Shown here piece by piece: positions 49,639 through 58,297 of a stretch of DNA of 64,000 nucleotides. The notes under the pieces are model-generated. The model saw only the letters and a program-made list of their open reading frames with translations. It did no database searches and had not been told where the DNA came from. Numbering within the stretch: the stretch's first letter is position 1; every line of letters begins with the position of its first letter. Source of the DNA: Agrobacterium vaccinii (GTDB taxonomy: Bacteria; Pseudomonadota; Alphaproteobacteria; Rhizobiales; Rhizobiaceae); assembly GCF_021310995.1 (NCBI RefSeq), contig NZ_CP054150.1:1488001-1552000 (forward strand). Direction: 5' to 3'. Position numbers and translations under genes: made by a program.

Positions 49639-50772
49639 TCAGCCGATCAAGCTGCTGATATCATTCCATGTGGCAAATACCATCAAACTGAAAATCATGG
49701 CAAGACCGATACGGAAAGCAACTTCCTGCGCACCTGTACCCAGCGGTCTGCCACGGATCGCCTCGATAGCATAAAACACCAGATGCCCCCCGTCCAGAAC
49801 CGGCACAGGCATCAGGTTGAGAAGGCCGATGGAGACCGAAAGCAAGGCTGCAAGCTGGATGACGGCGGCAAAACCGAGCGACGCCATCTGTCCCGACGCC
49901 TGCGCCACACGCACCGGTCCACCCAACTGGTCGGCGTTCATGCGGCCTGTCACGAGGTTGCCAATATAGGCGAATGTGCCGGTCACGACATGACCCGTCT
50001 CGCGGACACCCTCAAGCAGCGCCTCGCCTGGCGAATAGGTCACATGCCTGAAGTTTCCACGGGTCTGATCGGTCACAATGCCGATGATTCCCAGCTCCAT
50101 CTTGTTGCCGAACTGGTCCGTCGTCTCGGTGCGAGTCGGCACCATCGGCAGATTGAGTTGCTGTCCGTTGCGCTCGACAGTGACCGTGATCGGCGTTGCC
50201 GGACGGACCGCCACATAGCGGCGGACATCCTCGAATGTCTTGACGTTTTCACCGTCGATTGCCACCAGCCGGTCTCCGGCCAGAACGCCAGCGGTCTGCG
50301 CAGCACTGTTTTCGCGCACTTCGGACACGATAGGATCTGAGATCATGCGGCCGTAAATGGTGAAAAGCGCCGCGAATATGAGAATCGCCAGGATGAAATT
50401 CGCGATCGGGCCAGCAGCGACCGTCGCTGCTCTTTTCCACAACTTTGCGCCTGCCAGTGTCTGCGCCCGCTCCTCCAGCGTCAGTCCGGAAAGGCTGTCG
50501 CTGTCCGGCTTGCTGGAAACATCCTCGTCTCCGAAGAATTTGACATAGCCGCCAAGAGGAATGGCAGAAATTTTCCACCGCGTTCCACGCTTGTCGGTAA
50601 AGCCGATTAGTTCAGGCCCGAAGCCGACCGAAAAAGCTGTGGATCGAATGCCGCACCAGCGCCCGACGAGGTAATGACCCATCTCGTGAACGAAAACGAG
50701 GAGAGAAAGGACGAGAATGAACGGCACCATGTACCCGGTCAAGAACCCAACCGTCGCCGTTATCATATCCAT
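49639..50772 (-). CDS. rseP: Site-2 zinc metalloprotease RseP
   Basis: A 377-residue S2P protease: active-site FVHEMGHYLVGR (HExxH) in the first membrane helix, one PDZ domain (NSAAQTAGVLAGDRLVAIDG), and the second zinc-ligand motif PVPVLDGGHLVFY near the C-terminus. It cleaves anti-sigma factors and leftover signal peptides in the membrane. The ATG at 50772 was preferred to a TTG two codons earlier. In many proteobacteria dxr lies between cdsA and rseP; here the gap is only 41 bp and dxr is absent. Confidence 0.95.
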   Translation of the reverse strand: MDMITATVGFLTGYMVPFILVLSLLVFVHEMGHYLVGRWCGIRSTAFSVGFGPELIGFTDKRGTRWKISAIPLGGYVKFFGDEDVSSKPDSDSLSGLTLEERAQTLAGAKLWKRAATVAAGPIANFILAILIFAALFTIYGRMISDPIVSEVRENSAAQTAGVLAGDRLVAIDGENVKTFEDVRRYVAVRPATPITVTVERNGQQLNLPMVPTRTETTDQFGNKMELGIIGIVTDQTRGNFRHVTYSPGEALLEGVRETGHVVTGTFAYIGNLVTGRMNADQLGGPVRVAQASGQMASLGFAAVIQLAALLSVSIGLLNLMPVPVLDGGHLVFYAIEAIRGRPLGTGAQEVAFRIGLAMIFSLMVFATWNDISSLIG

Positions 50773-50813
50773 ACCCAACCCAGCCTTTCGCTATTGCCTG
50801 TTCAACGCTACCG

Positions 50814-51647
50814 TCAGAACCCCGGCAGAATTCCGCCGCCCGACCCTGGCACATCACCGGTTATCGCCGCGTGAACAACAGCAATGAGGAATACGGTAAA
50901 GCAGGCAAAAACAAGACCGTCAACCCGGTCCATGAAGCCACCGTGGCCGGGTATCAGATTGCTAGAATCCTTGACCTTGAAACGGCGCTTGATGAATGAT
51001 TCGAAGAGATCACCGATCTGGCTGAACACGGACAGCACCAACGCCATCCCTAAAACCACCATGCTGATGCGACCGTGATAGGTCGCAGCCACCGCCGCCC
51101 CCGCCAGCACGCCGGATACCGTGCCGCCAATGGCACCGGACCAGGTCTTACCGGGAGAGATCGCCGGTGCGAGCTTCGGGCCGCCAATGGCGCGCCCAAC
51201 GAAATACGCCAGGATATCCGTGGCCCAGACAATCGCGAAGACGAAGACCATGGCTGCAAAGCCCGTCAACTCATCGCCCCGGATGGCTGCCAGGGAAATA
51301 CCGCTAAGGCCCGCATAGACGATGCCGCCCACCAGCCACCAGTTCTTCCCTCGCAACACCGGAAACAGCGCCGCCGTCAGCGCAAAGCCTGACAGCAGAG
51401 GCAAATCAAGCGACGATTCCCCGAAAATCGTATTGCCGCTCATCACCGCCACTGAAAACCAGCCCCAGGCATAGCCAGTCGGATTGGTATCGGACAGCTT
51501 GGTAATGGTGCTCCACTCGTAATAGATCAGCAGCGCAAGAAGGCCCGCCACGAGACGGAACATCATGCCGCCGTACCACGTGGCCGTCAGAATAACGGCA
51601 GCGAGCACGATGGCGGAGATGATCCGCAGCCTTAGTTCCCGGCTCAT
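50814..51647 (-). CDS. cdsA: Phosphatidate cytidylyltransferase
   Basis: A 277-residue membrane enzyme with about seven helices and the signature SPGKTWSGAIGG plus GDLFESFIKRRFKVKDSSN and PGHGGFMDRVDGL. It makes CDP-diacylglycerol, precursor of all phospholipids. Its ATG shares one base with the uppS stop (TGATG-type junction). Confidence 0.95.
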   Translation of the reverse strand: MSRELRLRIISAIVLAAVILTATWYGGMMFRLVAGLLALLIYYEWSTITKLSDTNPTGYAWGWFSVAVMSGNTIFGESSLDLPLLSGFALTAALFPVLRGKNWWLVGGIVYAGLSGISLAAIRGDELTGFAAMVFVFAIVWATDILAYFVGRAIGGPKLAPAISPGKTWSGAIGGTVSGVLAGAAVAATYHGRISMVVLGMALVLSVFSQIGDLFESFIKRRFKVKDSSNLIPGHGGFMDRVDGLVFACFTVFLIAVVHAAITGDVPGSGGGILPGF

Positions 51648-52390
51648 CAGGCACCCGCCAGAGCGACTTGACCGGACAGTCCGCCGAACCTGCGGTCACG
51701 CGTCATATACTGGTCGATGGCCGAGAAAAACGTCTTGCGGTCGAAGTCCGGCCAGAAGTCGGGAATGAACAGAAATTCTGAATAAGCAGCCTGCCACAAC
51801 ATGAAGTTGGAGAGCCGTTCCTCACCGCTGGTGCGGATGATGAGATCGGGATCTGGCATTCCGGCGGTATCGAGACGCGCCGCAATGGCGTCGGGATCGA
51901 TATCGGACGCATCGATGAGACCGGCGGCAACATCGCGTGCAAGCGAGGCGGCAGCACGGGCGATCTCATCGCGGGACCCATAATTGAAGGCAATGATAAG
52001 CGTCAAAGCCGTGTTTTCCGCCGTCATCTGCTCGGCTTCGATCAGCAGGTTGCGGATATCGTCCTTCAGGCTTTCGCGGTCGCCGATGACACGAACCCGC
52101 ACATTTTCCTTGTGCAGATCGGCCAGATCGCGCCGGATGAAGGCCTTGAGAAGCCCCAGCAGATCGCTCACTTCCGATTCGGGCCGGCGCCAGTTCTCCG
52201 ACGAGAAGGCGAACAATGTCAGATATTTGAGCCCACATTCGCCAGCGGCGCGCACGGTTTCGCGCACGGCCTCCACCCCACGGCGGTGGCCCATGATGCG
52301 CGGAAGCCCGCGCTGCTTTGCCCAACGCCCGTTGCCATCCATAATGATGGCAACATGCTCAGGGTGTGAGGAACGTTTAATGTCCGACAT
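51647..52390 (-). CDS. uppS: Isoprenyl transferase (undecaprenyl diphosphate synthase)
   Basis: A 247-residue cis-prenyltransferase: [19 protein letters not shown] (catalytic Asp, phosphate-binding Arg), [15 protein letters not shown], and [20 protein letters not shown] with FIPDFWPDF. It builds the C55 lipid carrier for peptidoglycan and O-antigen from precursors produced with IspDF. It is coupled to cdsA and lies 62 bp downstream of frr. Confidence 0.96.
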   Translation of the reverse strand: MSDIKRSSHPEHVAIIMDGNGRWAKQRGLPRIMGHRRGVEAVRETVRAAGECGLKYLTLFAFSSENWRRPESEVSDLLGLLKAFIRRDLADLHKENVRVRVIGDRESLKDDIRNLLIEAEQMTAENTALTLIIAFNYGSRDEIARAAASLARDVAAGLIDASDIDPDAIAARLDTAGMPDPDLIIRTSGEERLSNFMLWQAAYSEFLFIPDFWPDFDRKTFFSAIDQYMTRDRRFGGLSGQVALAGA

Positions 52391-52452
52391 CTCGATCCAG
52401 TGTAAAGCAGCGCGGAATGAAAAGATAAAATCTGCAGTGGCCGGATGGCCGA

Positions 52453-53010
52453 CTATACCTGCATGATTTCTCTTTCTTTCTCTCCAAGCAAGCGATCAAT
52501 ATCCAAAATCGTGTCATCCGTCATCTTCTGAACCTTGTCGGATTGTGCACGGCTTTCATCCTGACCGATGTCACCATCCTTTTCGGCTTTTTTCAGACCG
52601 TCCATACCATCGCGCCGAACGTGGCGAATGGCAACCTTTGCTTTTTCCGCGTAATCATGCGCGACCTTGACGAGCGACTTGCGGCGCTCCTCGTTCAGTT
52701 CCGGCAGGGGAATGCGCAGGTTCTGGCCATCTACAATCGGGTTGAGGCCGAGGTTGGACTCGCGGATTGCGCGGTCGACGGCACCCACCATCGACTTGTC
52801 CCAGATGTTCACACCCAGCATGCGCGCTTCCGGCACGGTAATGTTGGCCACCTGCGACAGCGGGACGCGCGAGCCATAGGCGTCAACGGTCACCGGGTCC
52901 AGAATGTTGGCAGATGCGCGACCGGTGCGCAGCGAAGCGATATCGCTCTTGAAGGCGTTGATGGCGCCGTCCATGCGGCGCTTGATATCGTTGAGGTCAA
53001 TACCACTCAT
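52453..53010 (-). CDS. frr: Ribosome recycling factor
   Basis: A 185-residue RRF ([21 protein letters not shown]): three-helix bundle with [21 protein letters not shown] and the C-terminal [21 protein letters not shown] region. With EF-G it splits post-termination ribosomes. GGAG lies 7-8 nt before the ATG at 53010, better spaced than for the ATG at 53016. Confidence 0.96.
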   Translation of the reverse strand: MSGIDLNDIKRRMDGAINAFKSDIASLRTGRASANILDPVTVDAYGSRVPLSQVANITVPEARMLGVNIWDKSMVGAVDRAIRESNLGLNPIVDGQNLRIPLPELNEERRKSLVKVAHDYAEKAKVAIRHVRRDGMDGLKKAEKDGDIGQDESRAQSDKVQKMTDDTILDIDRLLGEKEREIMQV

Positions 53011-53075
53011 TTTCATACTCCATCAGTTCTGGCCAAGAGGGCCTCAATGTCACAGCGCGGAATCAACGCCGTATG

Positions 53076-53801
53076 TTACTTGTCGTGCACGATGGTCTTG
53101 CGACCGCCACCCGTCAATATTTGCGCAAAACCGCCCTTCTCGTGGATCGAAAAGACGATGATCGGAATGTGGTTTTCGCGCGCCAGGGCAACGGCTGCCA
53201 CATCCATCACGGCCAACCCCTTGCCCAGCACTTCCGAATGCGTCAGTTCCTCGAAACGGGTCGCCGTCGGGTCTTTCTTCGGGTCGGCGGAATAGATGCC
53301 GTCCACCTGCGTACCCTTGAAGATCGCTTGCGCACCCATTTCGGCGGCGCGCAGTGCAGCGGCGGAATCGGTGGTGAAGAACGGGTTGCCGGTGCCACCT
53401 GCGAAAATGACGACCCGGCCCTGCGAAAGATGGTGCACGGCTGCGCGCTGCGAGAAGCTCTCGCAGATTTCCGGCATGGCGATGGCCGAAAGAACGACGG
53501 TGTCGAGATCCAGCTTGCGCAGAGAGGTCGCGAGCGCCAGCGCGTTGATGACGGTGCCCAGCATGCCCATGTGGTCGCCGGTCACGCGGTCGCCGCCCTT
53601 GGAGGCAACGGCCACACCGCGGAAAATATTACCGCCACCCACGACGACACCCACTTCGACGCCCATGGCTCTCGCCTCGGCAATGTCGGAGGCAATGCGG
53701 TCTGCGACGGCAACATCGATGCCGAAACCCTGATTGCCCATGAGGGCTTCGCCCGACGCCTTGAGAAGAACACGTTTATAAAGCGGCTTGGAAGACATCA
53801 T
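53076..53801 (-). CDS. pyrH: UMP kinase
   Basis: A 241-residue amino-acid-kinase-fold enzyme: RVLLKASGEALMG, VGVVVGGGNIFRG, GTGNPFFTTDSAAALRAAEMGA and KVDGIYSADP-like segment (GTQVDGIYSADPKKDP). It phosphorylates UMP. AAGGAG stands directly before two adjacent ATG codons. It follows tsf after 191 bp and precedes frr by 65 bp. Confidence 0.96.
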   Translation of the reverse strand: MMSSKPLYKRVLLKASGEALMGNQGFGIDVAVADRIASDIAEARAMGVEVGVVVGGGNIFRGVAVASKGGDRVTGDHMGMLGTVINALALATSLRKLDLDTVVLSAIAMPEICESFSQRAAVHHLSQGRVVIFAGGTGNPFFTTDSAAALRAAEMGAQAIFKGTQVDGIYSADPKKDPTATRFEELTHSEVLGKGLAVMDVAAVALARENHIPIIVFSIHEKGGFAQILTGGGRKTIVHDK

Positions 53802-53937
53802 GACTCCTTAAAGCATGTCGCGCACGGCCATGCACAGTTTGCAGTGACGACATGCGGAAACTTGAGAAACCACAGCACGGACGAATCTGAACGATCCCAA
53901 AGTGCTGCAGGATATAACCGCATCGCCGATACACGAA

Positions 53938-53963
53938 GGGCACCGCGTTGTCACGCGATGCCC
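53938..53963 (-). other. GC-rich hairpin downstream of tsf
   Basis: On the minus strand GGGCATCGCGT and ACGCGGTGCCC pair across a short loop, about 30-55 bp after the tsf stop. No T-run follows, so it may be an RNA-processing or partial termination structure between tsf and pyrH. Confidence 0.4.
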
Positions 53964-53992
53964 CGTAGTTTTCCAGTATTTGGGTAAAGAGA

Positions 53993-54919
53993 TCAGCCCT
54001 TAGCGACCGCAGCAACTTCAGCAGCGAAGTCGCTTTCTTCCTTTTCGATGCCTTCGCCGAGCAGCAGGCGAGCCATACCGACGACTTCGATCTTCGCGCC
54101 AGCTTCCTTTTCAGCTTCCTTGACAGCATCACCAACGGTGAGGTCAGGGTTGATGACGAAGGCCTGCGACAGAAGAGCGACTTCTTCGAAGAACTTGCGC
54201 ATACGACCGTCAACCATCTTTTCGATGATGGCTTCTGGCTTGCCAGATTCGCGAGCCTGCTCGATGAAGACGTTGCGTTCGCGTTCAGCAACAGCAGCAT
54301 CGACTTCTTCAGCGCGAATGGCGAGCGGGTTGGTCGCAGCAATGTGCATGGCAACCTGACGGCCGATGGATGTCAGAACAGCCTTGTCACCAACGGATTT
54401 CAGCGCGACGAGAACGCCGAGCTTGCCGATGCCTTCGCCAGCAGCGTTATGAACGTAGGTCGCAACAACGCCATGCTCGACTTCGAGCAGAGCCGAACGG
54501 CGCAGCGTCATGTTTTCACCGATGGTCGCAATCGCGTCCTTGATGGTGTCGGCAACAGTCTTGCCGGTCGCTGGGTACGTCGCAGCAGCAACGGCATCGA
54601 CCGTACCGTCTGTCGTCAGCGCAACGGAAGCAACGCCACGGACGATGTCCTGGAAGGCGTCGTTACGGGCAACGAAGTCGGTTTCGGAGTTGATTTCGAC
54701 AACGACAGCCTTGTGGCCGGCAGATGCGATACCGACGAGACCTTCAGCAGCCGTACGACCAGACTTCTTGTCAGCCTTGGCGATACCCTTGGCGCGCAGC
54801 CAGTCGATTGCAGCTTCCATGTCGCCACCGGTTTCGGCCAGCGCCTTTTTGCAATCCATCATGCCTGCGCCGGACTTCTCGCGCAGTTCCTTAACCATTG
54901 CGGCTGTGATTTCGCTCAT
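53993..54919 (-). CDS. tsf: Elongation factor Ts
   Basis: A 308-residue factor: [27 protein letters not shown], then the core signature [12 protein letters not shown] and a C-terminal domain. It recycles EF-Tu-GDP. AAGAGG lies before the ATG at 54919; the frame runs 37 codons further without homology. It follows rpsB after 251 bp containing two inverted repeats. Confidence 0.97.
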   Translation of the reverse strand: MSEITAAMVKELREKSGAGMMDCKKALAETGGDMEAAIDWLRAKGIAKADKKSGRTAAEGLVGIASAGHKAVVVEINSETDFVARNDAFQDIVRGVASVALTTDGTVDAVAAATYPATGKTVADTIKDAIATIGENMTLRRSALLEVEHGVVATYVHNAAGEGIGKLGVLVALKSVGDKAVLTSIGRQVAMHIAATNPLAIRAEEVDAAVAERERNVFIEQARESGKPEAIIEKMVDGRMRKFFEEVALLSQAFVINPDLTVGDAVKEAEKEAGAKIEVVGMARLLLGEGIEKEESDFAAEVAAVAKG

Positions 54920-55082
54920 TGTGTGCCTCTTGTCGGTTCGTCGGTCACGGCGCGATTGCGGCCCGACCGAAATCGGATTTTGGGAACGAATGTACCCGGA
55001 ACTGTGACAGACTGATGAAACAGCCACCACGAAACTTCAAAAAACCGCGCCCATGCCCTGGAGGACTGCGCGATTTAAACGA

Positions 55083-55120
55083 ACAAGGCCGTCGAACTTT
55101 CTAGTCCAGAACGGCCTTGT
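55083..55120 (-). other. Inverted repeat in the rpsB-tsf gap
   Basis: ACAAGGCCGT and ACGGCCTTGT are perfect 10-bp arms with 18 bp between. On the minus strand the stem is followed by TCGTTTAAA, too weak a T-run for a full terminator. It could attenuate read-through from rpsB into tsf. Confidence 0.5.
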
Positions 55121-55137
55121 CAGATCCTGATTGGTGA

Positions 55138-55157
55138 GGCGGCATCAAGATGCCGCC
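55138..55157 (-). other. Hairpin just after rpsB
   Basis: GGCGGCATC and GATGCCGCC form a 9-bp inverted repeat separated by AA (as RNA a 7-bp stem with a 6-base loop), 14-33 bp after the rpsB stop. Its core CATCAAGATG is shared with the hairpin in the rpsB leader. Confidence 0.55.
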
Positions 55158-55170
55158 CAAAGGCCGACTA

Positions 55171-55938
55171 TCAGGCGCCAGCTTCGTCTTCGAGCGCAGG
55201 CTCGATCGGAGCTTCTTCGGAAGCGCCGATGTCGCGACCGGAAGAGCCCTGCTGACGTGCGATACCGTCGATGGCAGCGCGAGCGATCAGATCGCAATAC
55301 AGCGAAATGGCGCGCGATGCGTCGTCGTTACCGGGGATCGGGAAATCGATCTGGTCCGGGTCGCAGTTGGAGTCGATGATTGCAACGACCGGAATGCCAA
55401 GACGCTTGGCTTCTTCGATTGCGATCTTTTCCTTGTTGGTATCGATGATGAACATCAGGTCAGGAACGCCGCCCATATCGCGGATACCGCCGAGAGCCTT
55501 TTCGAGCTTTTCGCGTTCGCGCTCGAGGTTCAGGCGCTCTTTCTTGGAGTAGCCGGAAGCGTCGGAGTTGAGGATTTCGTCGACCTTGCGCAGGCGCTGG
55601 ATCGAGTTCGAAATTGTCTTCCAGTTGGTCATCATGCCGCCGAGCCAACGCGAGTTGACGTAGTACTGAGCGGAGCGCTTTGCGCTGTCTGCGATGATTT
55701 CAGAAGCCTGACGCTTCGTGCCAACGAACAGAACGCGACCGCCACGGGCAACCGTGTCGGACACGACCTGAAGGGCGCGCGACAGCAAAGGAACCGTCTG
55801 TGCCAGGTCGATGATGTGAATGTTGCTGCGGTCGCCGAAGATGTACGGCTTCATCTTTGGGTTCCAGCGATGTGTCTGGTGACCAAAGTGAACGCCAGCT
55901 TCCAGAAGCTGACGCATAGAGAAATCGGGCAATGCCAT
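55171..55938 (-). CDS. rpsB: 30S ribosomal protein S2
   Basis: A 255-residue S2 protein: [29 protein letters not shown] at the start, [31 protein letters not shown] and [26 protein letters not shown]. An acidic tail of about 15 residues follows. AAAGGA lies before the ATG at 55938. First of the rpsB-tsf-pyrH-frr run, with a leader of about 118 nt from the candidate promoter. Confidence 0.97.
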   Translation of the reverse strand: MALPDFSMRQLLEAGVHFGHQTHRWNPKMKPYIFGDRSNIHIIDLAQTVPLLSRALQVVSDTVARGGRVLFVGTKRQASEIIADSAKRSAQYYVNSRWLGGMMTNWKTISNSIQRLRKVDEILNSDASGYSKKERLNLEREREKLEKALGGIRDMGGVPDLMFIIDTNKEKIAIEEAKRLGIPVVAIIDSNCDPDQIDFPIPGNDDASRAISLYCDLIARAAIDGIARQQGSSGRDIGASEEAPIEPALEDEAGA

Positions 55939-55980
55939 GCCTAGTTATCCTTTTCCGGTTGAACCCCCGCGAAGCAAACA

Positions 55981-55998
55981 GCGCCATCAAGATGGCAC
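55981..55998 (-). promoter_or_regulatory. Hairpin in the rpsB leader
   Basis: On the minus strand GCCATC-TT-GATGGC, flanked by further G-C pairing (GTGCC...GGCGC), forms a compact hairpin 45-60 nt before the rpsB start. It shares CATCTTGATG with the hairpin behind rpsB. A binding site for S2 itself is possible, since S2 autoregulates rpsB-tsf in other bacteria. Confidence 0.4.
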
Positions 55999-56062
55999 CA
56001 CCGGGCGGAACGATCCGGATTTCTCCCGGAACATCCCAAGCTTCGCGTGTGGAATGGTGTGC

Positions 56063-56091
56063 CGCATACAGCCAGTTTCGACAGAAAGCAA
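56063..56091 (-). promoter_or_regulatory. Candidate promoter of rpsB-tsf
   Basis: On the minus strand TTGCTT (56091-56086) and TATGCG (56068-56063) are 17 bp apart in the 193-bp gap between the eipB-like gene and rpsB. The spacing and -10 shape match the candidate pdhA promoter. Confidence 0.42.
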
Positions 56092-56131
56092 GCAATTATG
56101 CGCAAAAAGACTAAATGCACCGATGCGTCGA

Positions 56132-56974
56132 TCAACGTATCGGCTTGTTATCACAGCTTTCAGGCTGGAGAATATCGAGTTTCGCGAGTTTTCCCGTCAA
56201 AACGAAATCACCGTAGTCCATGGTCAGGTCACGGGTAATCCCGTTTTCGTAGAGTTTGAAGGACATGCGATAGATCGGCAGCGAATCGGTACCGCTCTTG
56301 TCGTTGTAATAGGCAATGGTCACCGGCCAGAACGGCGTCTTCGCAAAATCTCCTGCCTTGCCCGCATCCGCGTCGCCATCAGCTGGCGTCTGCTGCTTGC
56401 CCACAAGCGTCGAGGTGATCAGGCTTTCATCGCCATCATCTGAGCCATCGAAAACGCGCGACTCGAAGATACGTTTGCCAAGCTTGGCATTTTCAATGAC
56501 CTGAAACATATGCTCTGTCGGAAATTCGCCAGCGACCAGATCGATCTTGCGAGCGTCCGGCTTGGTCAGGTCGATTGTCATCGCGCCGTTGGAATCGGAT
56601 GCCGACCCGGTGACTTCCTTATCCAGCTTGTCGTCCGTGAAGGATTTGGTTTCGAACGTGAATTTCTTGGAGCCCGCGTCTTCGAACGTCGTCGTCTGCT
56701 GGTCCGTCATCCGCACGGTATCGCCAGTGCTGATCTGGGTGACGAAGCGAAAGTCGGTCTTGTAGCCTTTGCAGGAGGAGCCGGTGAACTCATAGACCAT
56801 TCTGCCGGTCATGCCTTCGATGCCCGAGCGGTCGGACGCGTCCTTCAGTTCGAGGTCGTAGACGGCACGATGTGAGATCAGGTTTGGCACGGCGGCAGGC
56901 ACAGCACCGGCAACCGTGGGCACCACCAGGAAGGTGCCGGAAGCAAGGGCAATGACAAGGTTCCTGACAAACAT
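56132..56974 (-). CDS. eipB: EipB-family periplasmic envelope protein (DUF1849)
   Basis: A 280-residue exported protein with a signal peptide (FVRNLVIALASGTFLVVPTVAGA). The mature part has the features of the DUF1849 beta-spiral protein EipB: a repeated beta pattern and two cysteines (SSCKGY near residue 70 and PESCDNKPIR at the C-terminus) able to form the known disulfide. EipB supports cell-envelope integrity in Brucella. It lies 193 bp upstream of rpsB on the same strand and is divergent from ridA. Confidence 0.88.
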   Translation of the reverse strand: MFVRNLVIALASGTFLVVPTVAGAVPAAVPNLISHRAVYDLELKDASDRSGIEGMTGRMVYEFTGSSCKGYKTDFRFVTQISTGDTVRMTDQQTTTFEDAGSKKFTFETKSFTDDKLDKEVTGSASDSNGAMTIDLTKPDARKIDLVAGEFPTEHMFQVIENAKLGKRIFESRVFDGSDDGDESLITSTLVGKQQTPADGDADAGKAGDFAKTPFWPVTIAYYNDKSGTDSLPIYRMSFKLYENGITRDLTMDYGDFVLTGKLAKLDILQPESCDNKPIR

Positions 56975-57089
56975 TCAATATCTCCTGTTGGACTCGCCGC
57001 TCATATTGTACAAGCAACCGCCCGGCTTTCGGACATCATGCTCTGTCTGCCGGATTTTTGAAAGATTTACAACAAAAGCGGAGACGAAA

Positions 57090-57560
57090 ATGTCGGATGC
57101 CATCGAAGCTCGCCTTAAAGAACTGGGCTACACCCTGCCCGCTGCCGCTGCACCGGCTGCAAACTATGTGCCCTACACCATCAGCGGCAATCTGCTGTAT
57201 ATTTCAGGCCAGTTGCCCATGGAATCCGGCAAGATTGCGGTCACGGGCCATGTCGGTCGCGATGTCGATGTGGCAACCGCCCAGCGCGCAGCCGAACTTT
57301 GCGCCGTCAACATTCTCGCGCAGGTGAAAGCCGCTCTGAATGGCGATCTGTCGAAAGTCCGCCGGGTGCTGAAGCTCAACGGTTTCGTCGCTTCCGTTCC
57401 CGAATTCACCGAACAGCATCTGGTCATCAATGGTGCGTCCAATCTCATAGCAAATGTGCTGGGTGATGCCGGCAAGCATGCGCGCGCTGCCGTTGGCATG
57501 GCCTCCCTGCCCTTCAATGCCGCCGTGGAAATCGACGCCATCGTGGAAATCGACGTATGA
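57090..57560 (+). CDS. RidA-family protein (YjgF/YER057c/UK114)
   Basis: A 156-residue RidA-like protein (MSDAIEARLKELGYTLP): NYVPYTISGNLLYISGQLPMESG, with conserved RRVLKLNGFVAS. It ends HARAAVGMASLPFNAAVEIDAI, containing the Arg of the family active site (HARAAVG). RidA hydrolyses reactive enamine/imine intermediates; this longer variant belongs to a related subgroup of unknown substrate. A GGAG site precedes the ATG at 57090. Its stop overlaps the next start (ATGA). Confidence 0.88.
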   Translation: MSDAIEARLKELGYTLPAAAAPAANYVPYTISGNLLYISGQLPMESGKIAVTGHVGRDVDVATAQRAAELCAVNILAQVKAALNGDLSKVRRVLKLNGFVASVPEFTEQHLVINGASNLIANVLGDAGKHARAAVGMASLPFNAAVEIDAIVEIDV

Positions 57561-58297
57561 CACTGAAACTTTCCTGGCTGACGGCACAGCCCGTTGCCCA
57601 TCGCGGCTATCACGACCAGAACAAGACGGTATGGGAAAACACGATGACTGCGTTCTCGCGCGCCATCGAAGCCGGTTACGCCATCGAATGCGATCTGCAA
57701 CTGGCATCCGACAGTGTCCCTGTTGTCTTCCACGATGACGAAATGACGCGCCTGACCGGCATCAAGGGCGATGTGCGGGAACGCACATCCGTTGAACTCG
57801 GCCTTCTCTCGGTCGGTCAGACCAAGGACCGCGTTCCTACTCTGAAACAGCTCTTGAAGCTGTGTGCTGGAAAGGTCCCGCTGGTTCTGGAACTGAAAGG
57901 CCGCCAAGGCGCTGGCGTCGATGACGGCTTTGCCGAGGCGGTTCTGGAGGTGCTGGAGGGCTACGAGGGTCATGTAGCGCTGATGAGCTTCGATCACCAT
58001 CTGCTGAAAGACCTCAAGACTGCCGGGTCGCCCTGGCCGCTCGGCCTGACTGCCGAAGGCTCAAAGCCCGAAGACTTCTTCAAGCACGACGAAGCCATGC
58101 AGATCGGCCTCGATTTCATTTCCTACGCCTGGGCCCATCTGCCCAACAGCTTCATCGAGGCGCAGAGAAAACTCGGGCTTCCGGTAATTACCTGGACGGT
58201 TATGGATGAAAATGCCCGCGCGACTACCTATAAATATGCTGACCAGATGACGTTCGAAGGTTTCGATCCGAAACAGGGACATACGGCCAGAGCATGA
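57557..58297 (+). CDS. Glycerophosphodiester phosphodiesterase
   Basis: A 246-residue TIM-barrel enzyme with PVAHRGYHDQNKTVWENTMTAF (catalytic His and Arg, Asn), AIECDLQLASDSVPVVFHDDEM (Glu, Asp and second His) and LVLELKGRQG. It has no signal peptide and so acts in the cytoplasm, hydrolysing glycerophosphodiesters to glycerol 3-phosphate and an alcohol. It overlaps ridA and the FemAB-like gene by 4 bp each. Confidence 0.92.
   Translation: MTLKLSWLTAQPVAHRGYHDQNKTVWENTMTAFSRAIEAGYAIECDLQLASDSVPVVFHDDEMTRLTGIKGDVRERTSVELGLLSVGQTKDRVPTLKQLLKLCAGKVPLVLELKGRQGAGVDDGFAEAVLEVLEGYEGHVALMSFDHHLLKDLKTAGSPWPLGLTAEGSKPEDFFKHDEAMQIGLDFISYAWAHLPNSFIEAQRKLGLPVITWTVMDENARATTYKYADQMTFEGFDPKQGHTARA

Noticed and set aside
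50773..50813. A missing or lost dxr gene between cdsA and rseP as a deletion
   Set aside because: dxr is in this place in many gammaproteobacteria, but its absence here is normal for rhizobia, where it is encoded elsewhere; no remnant is visible.
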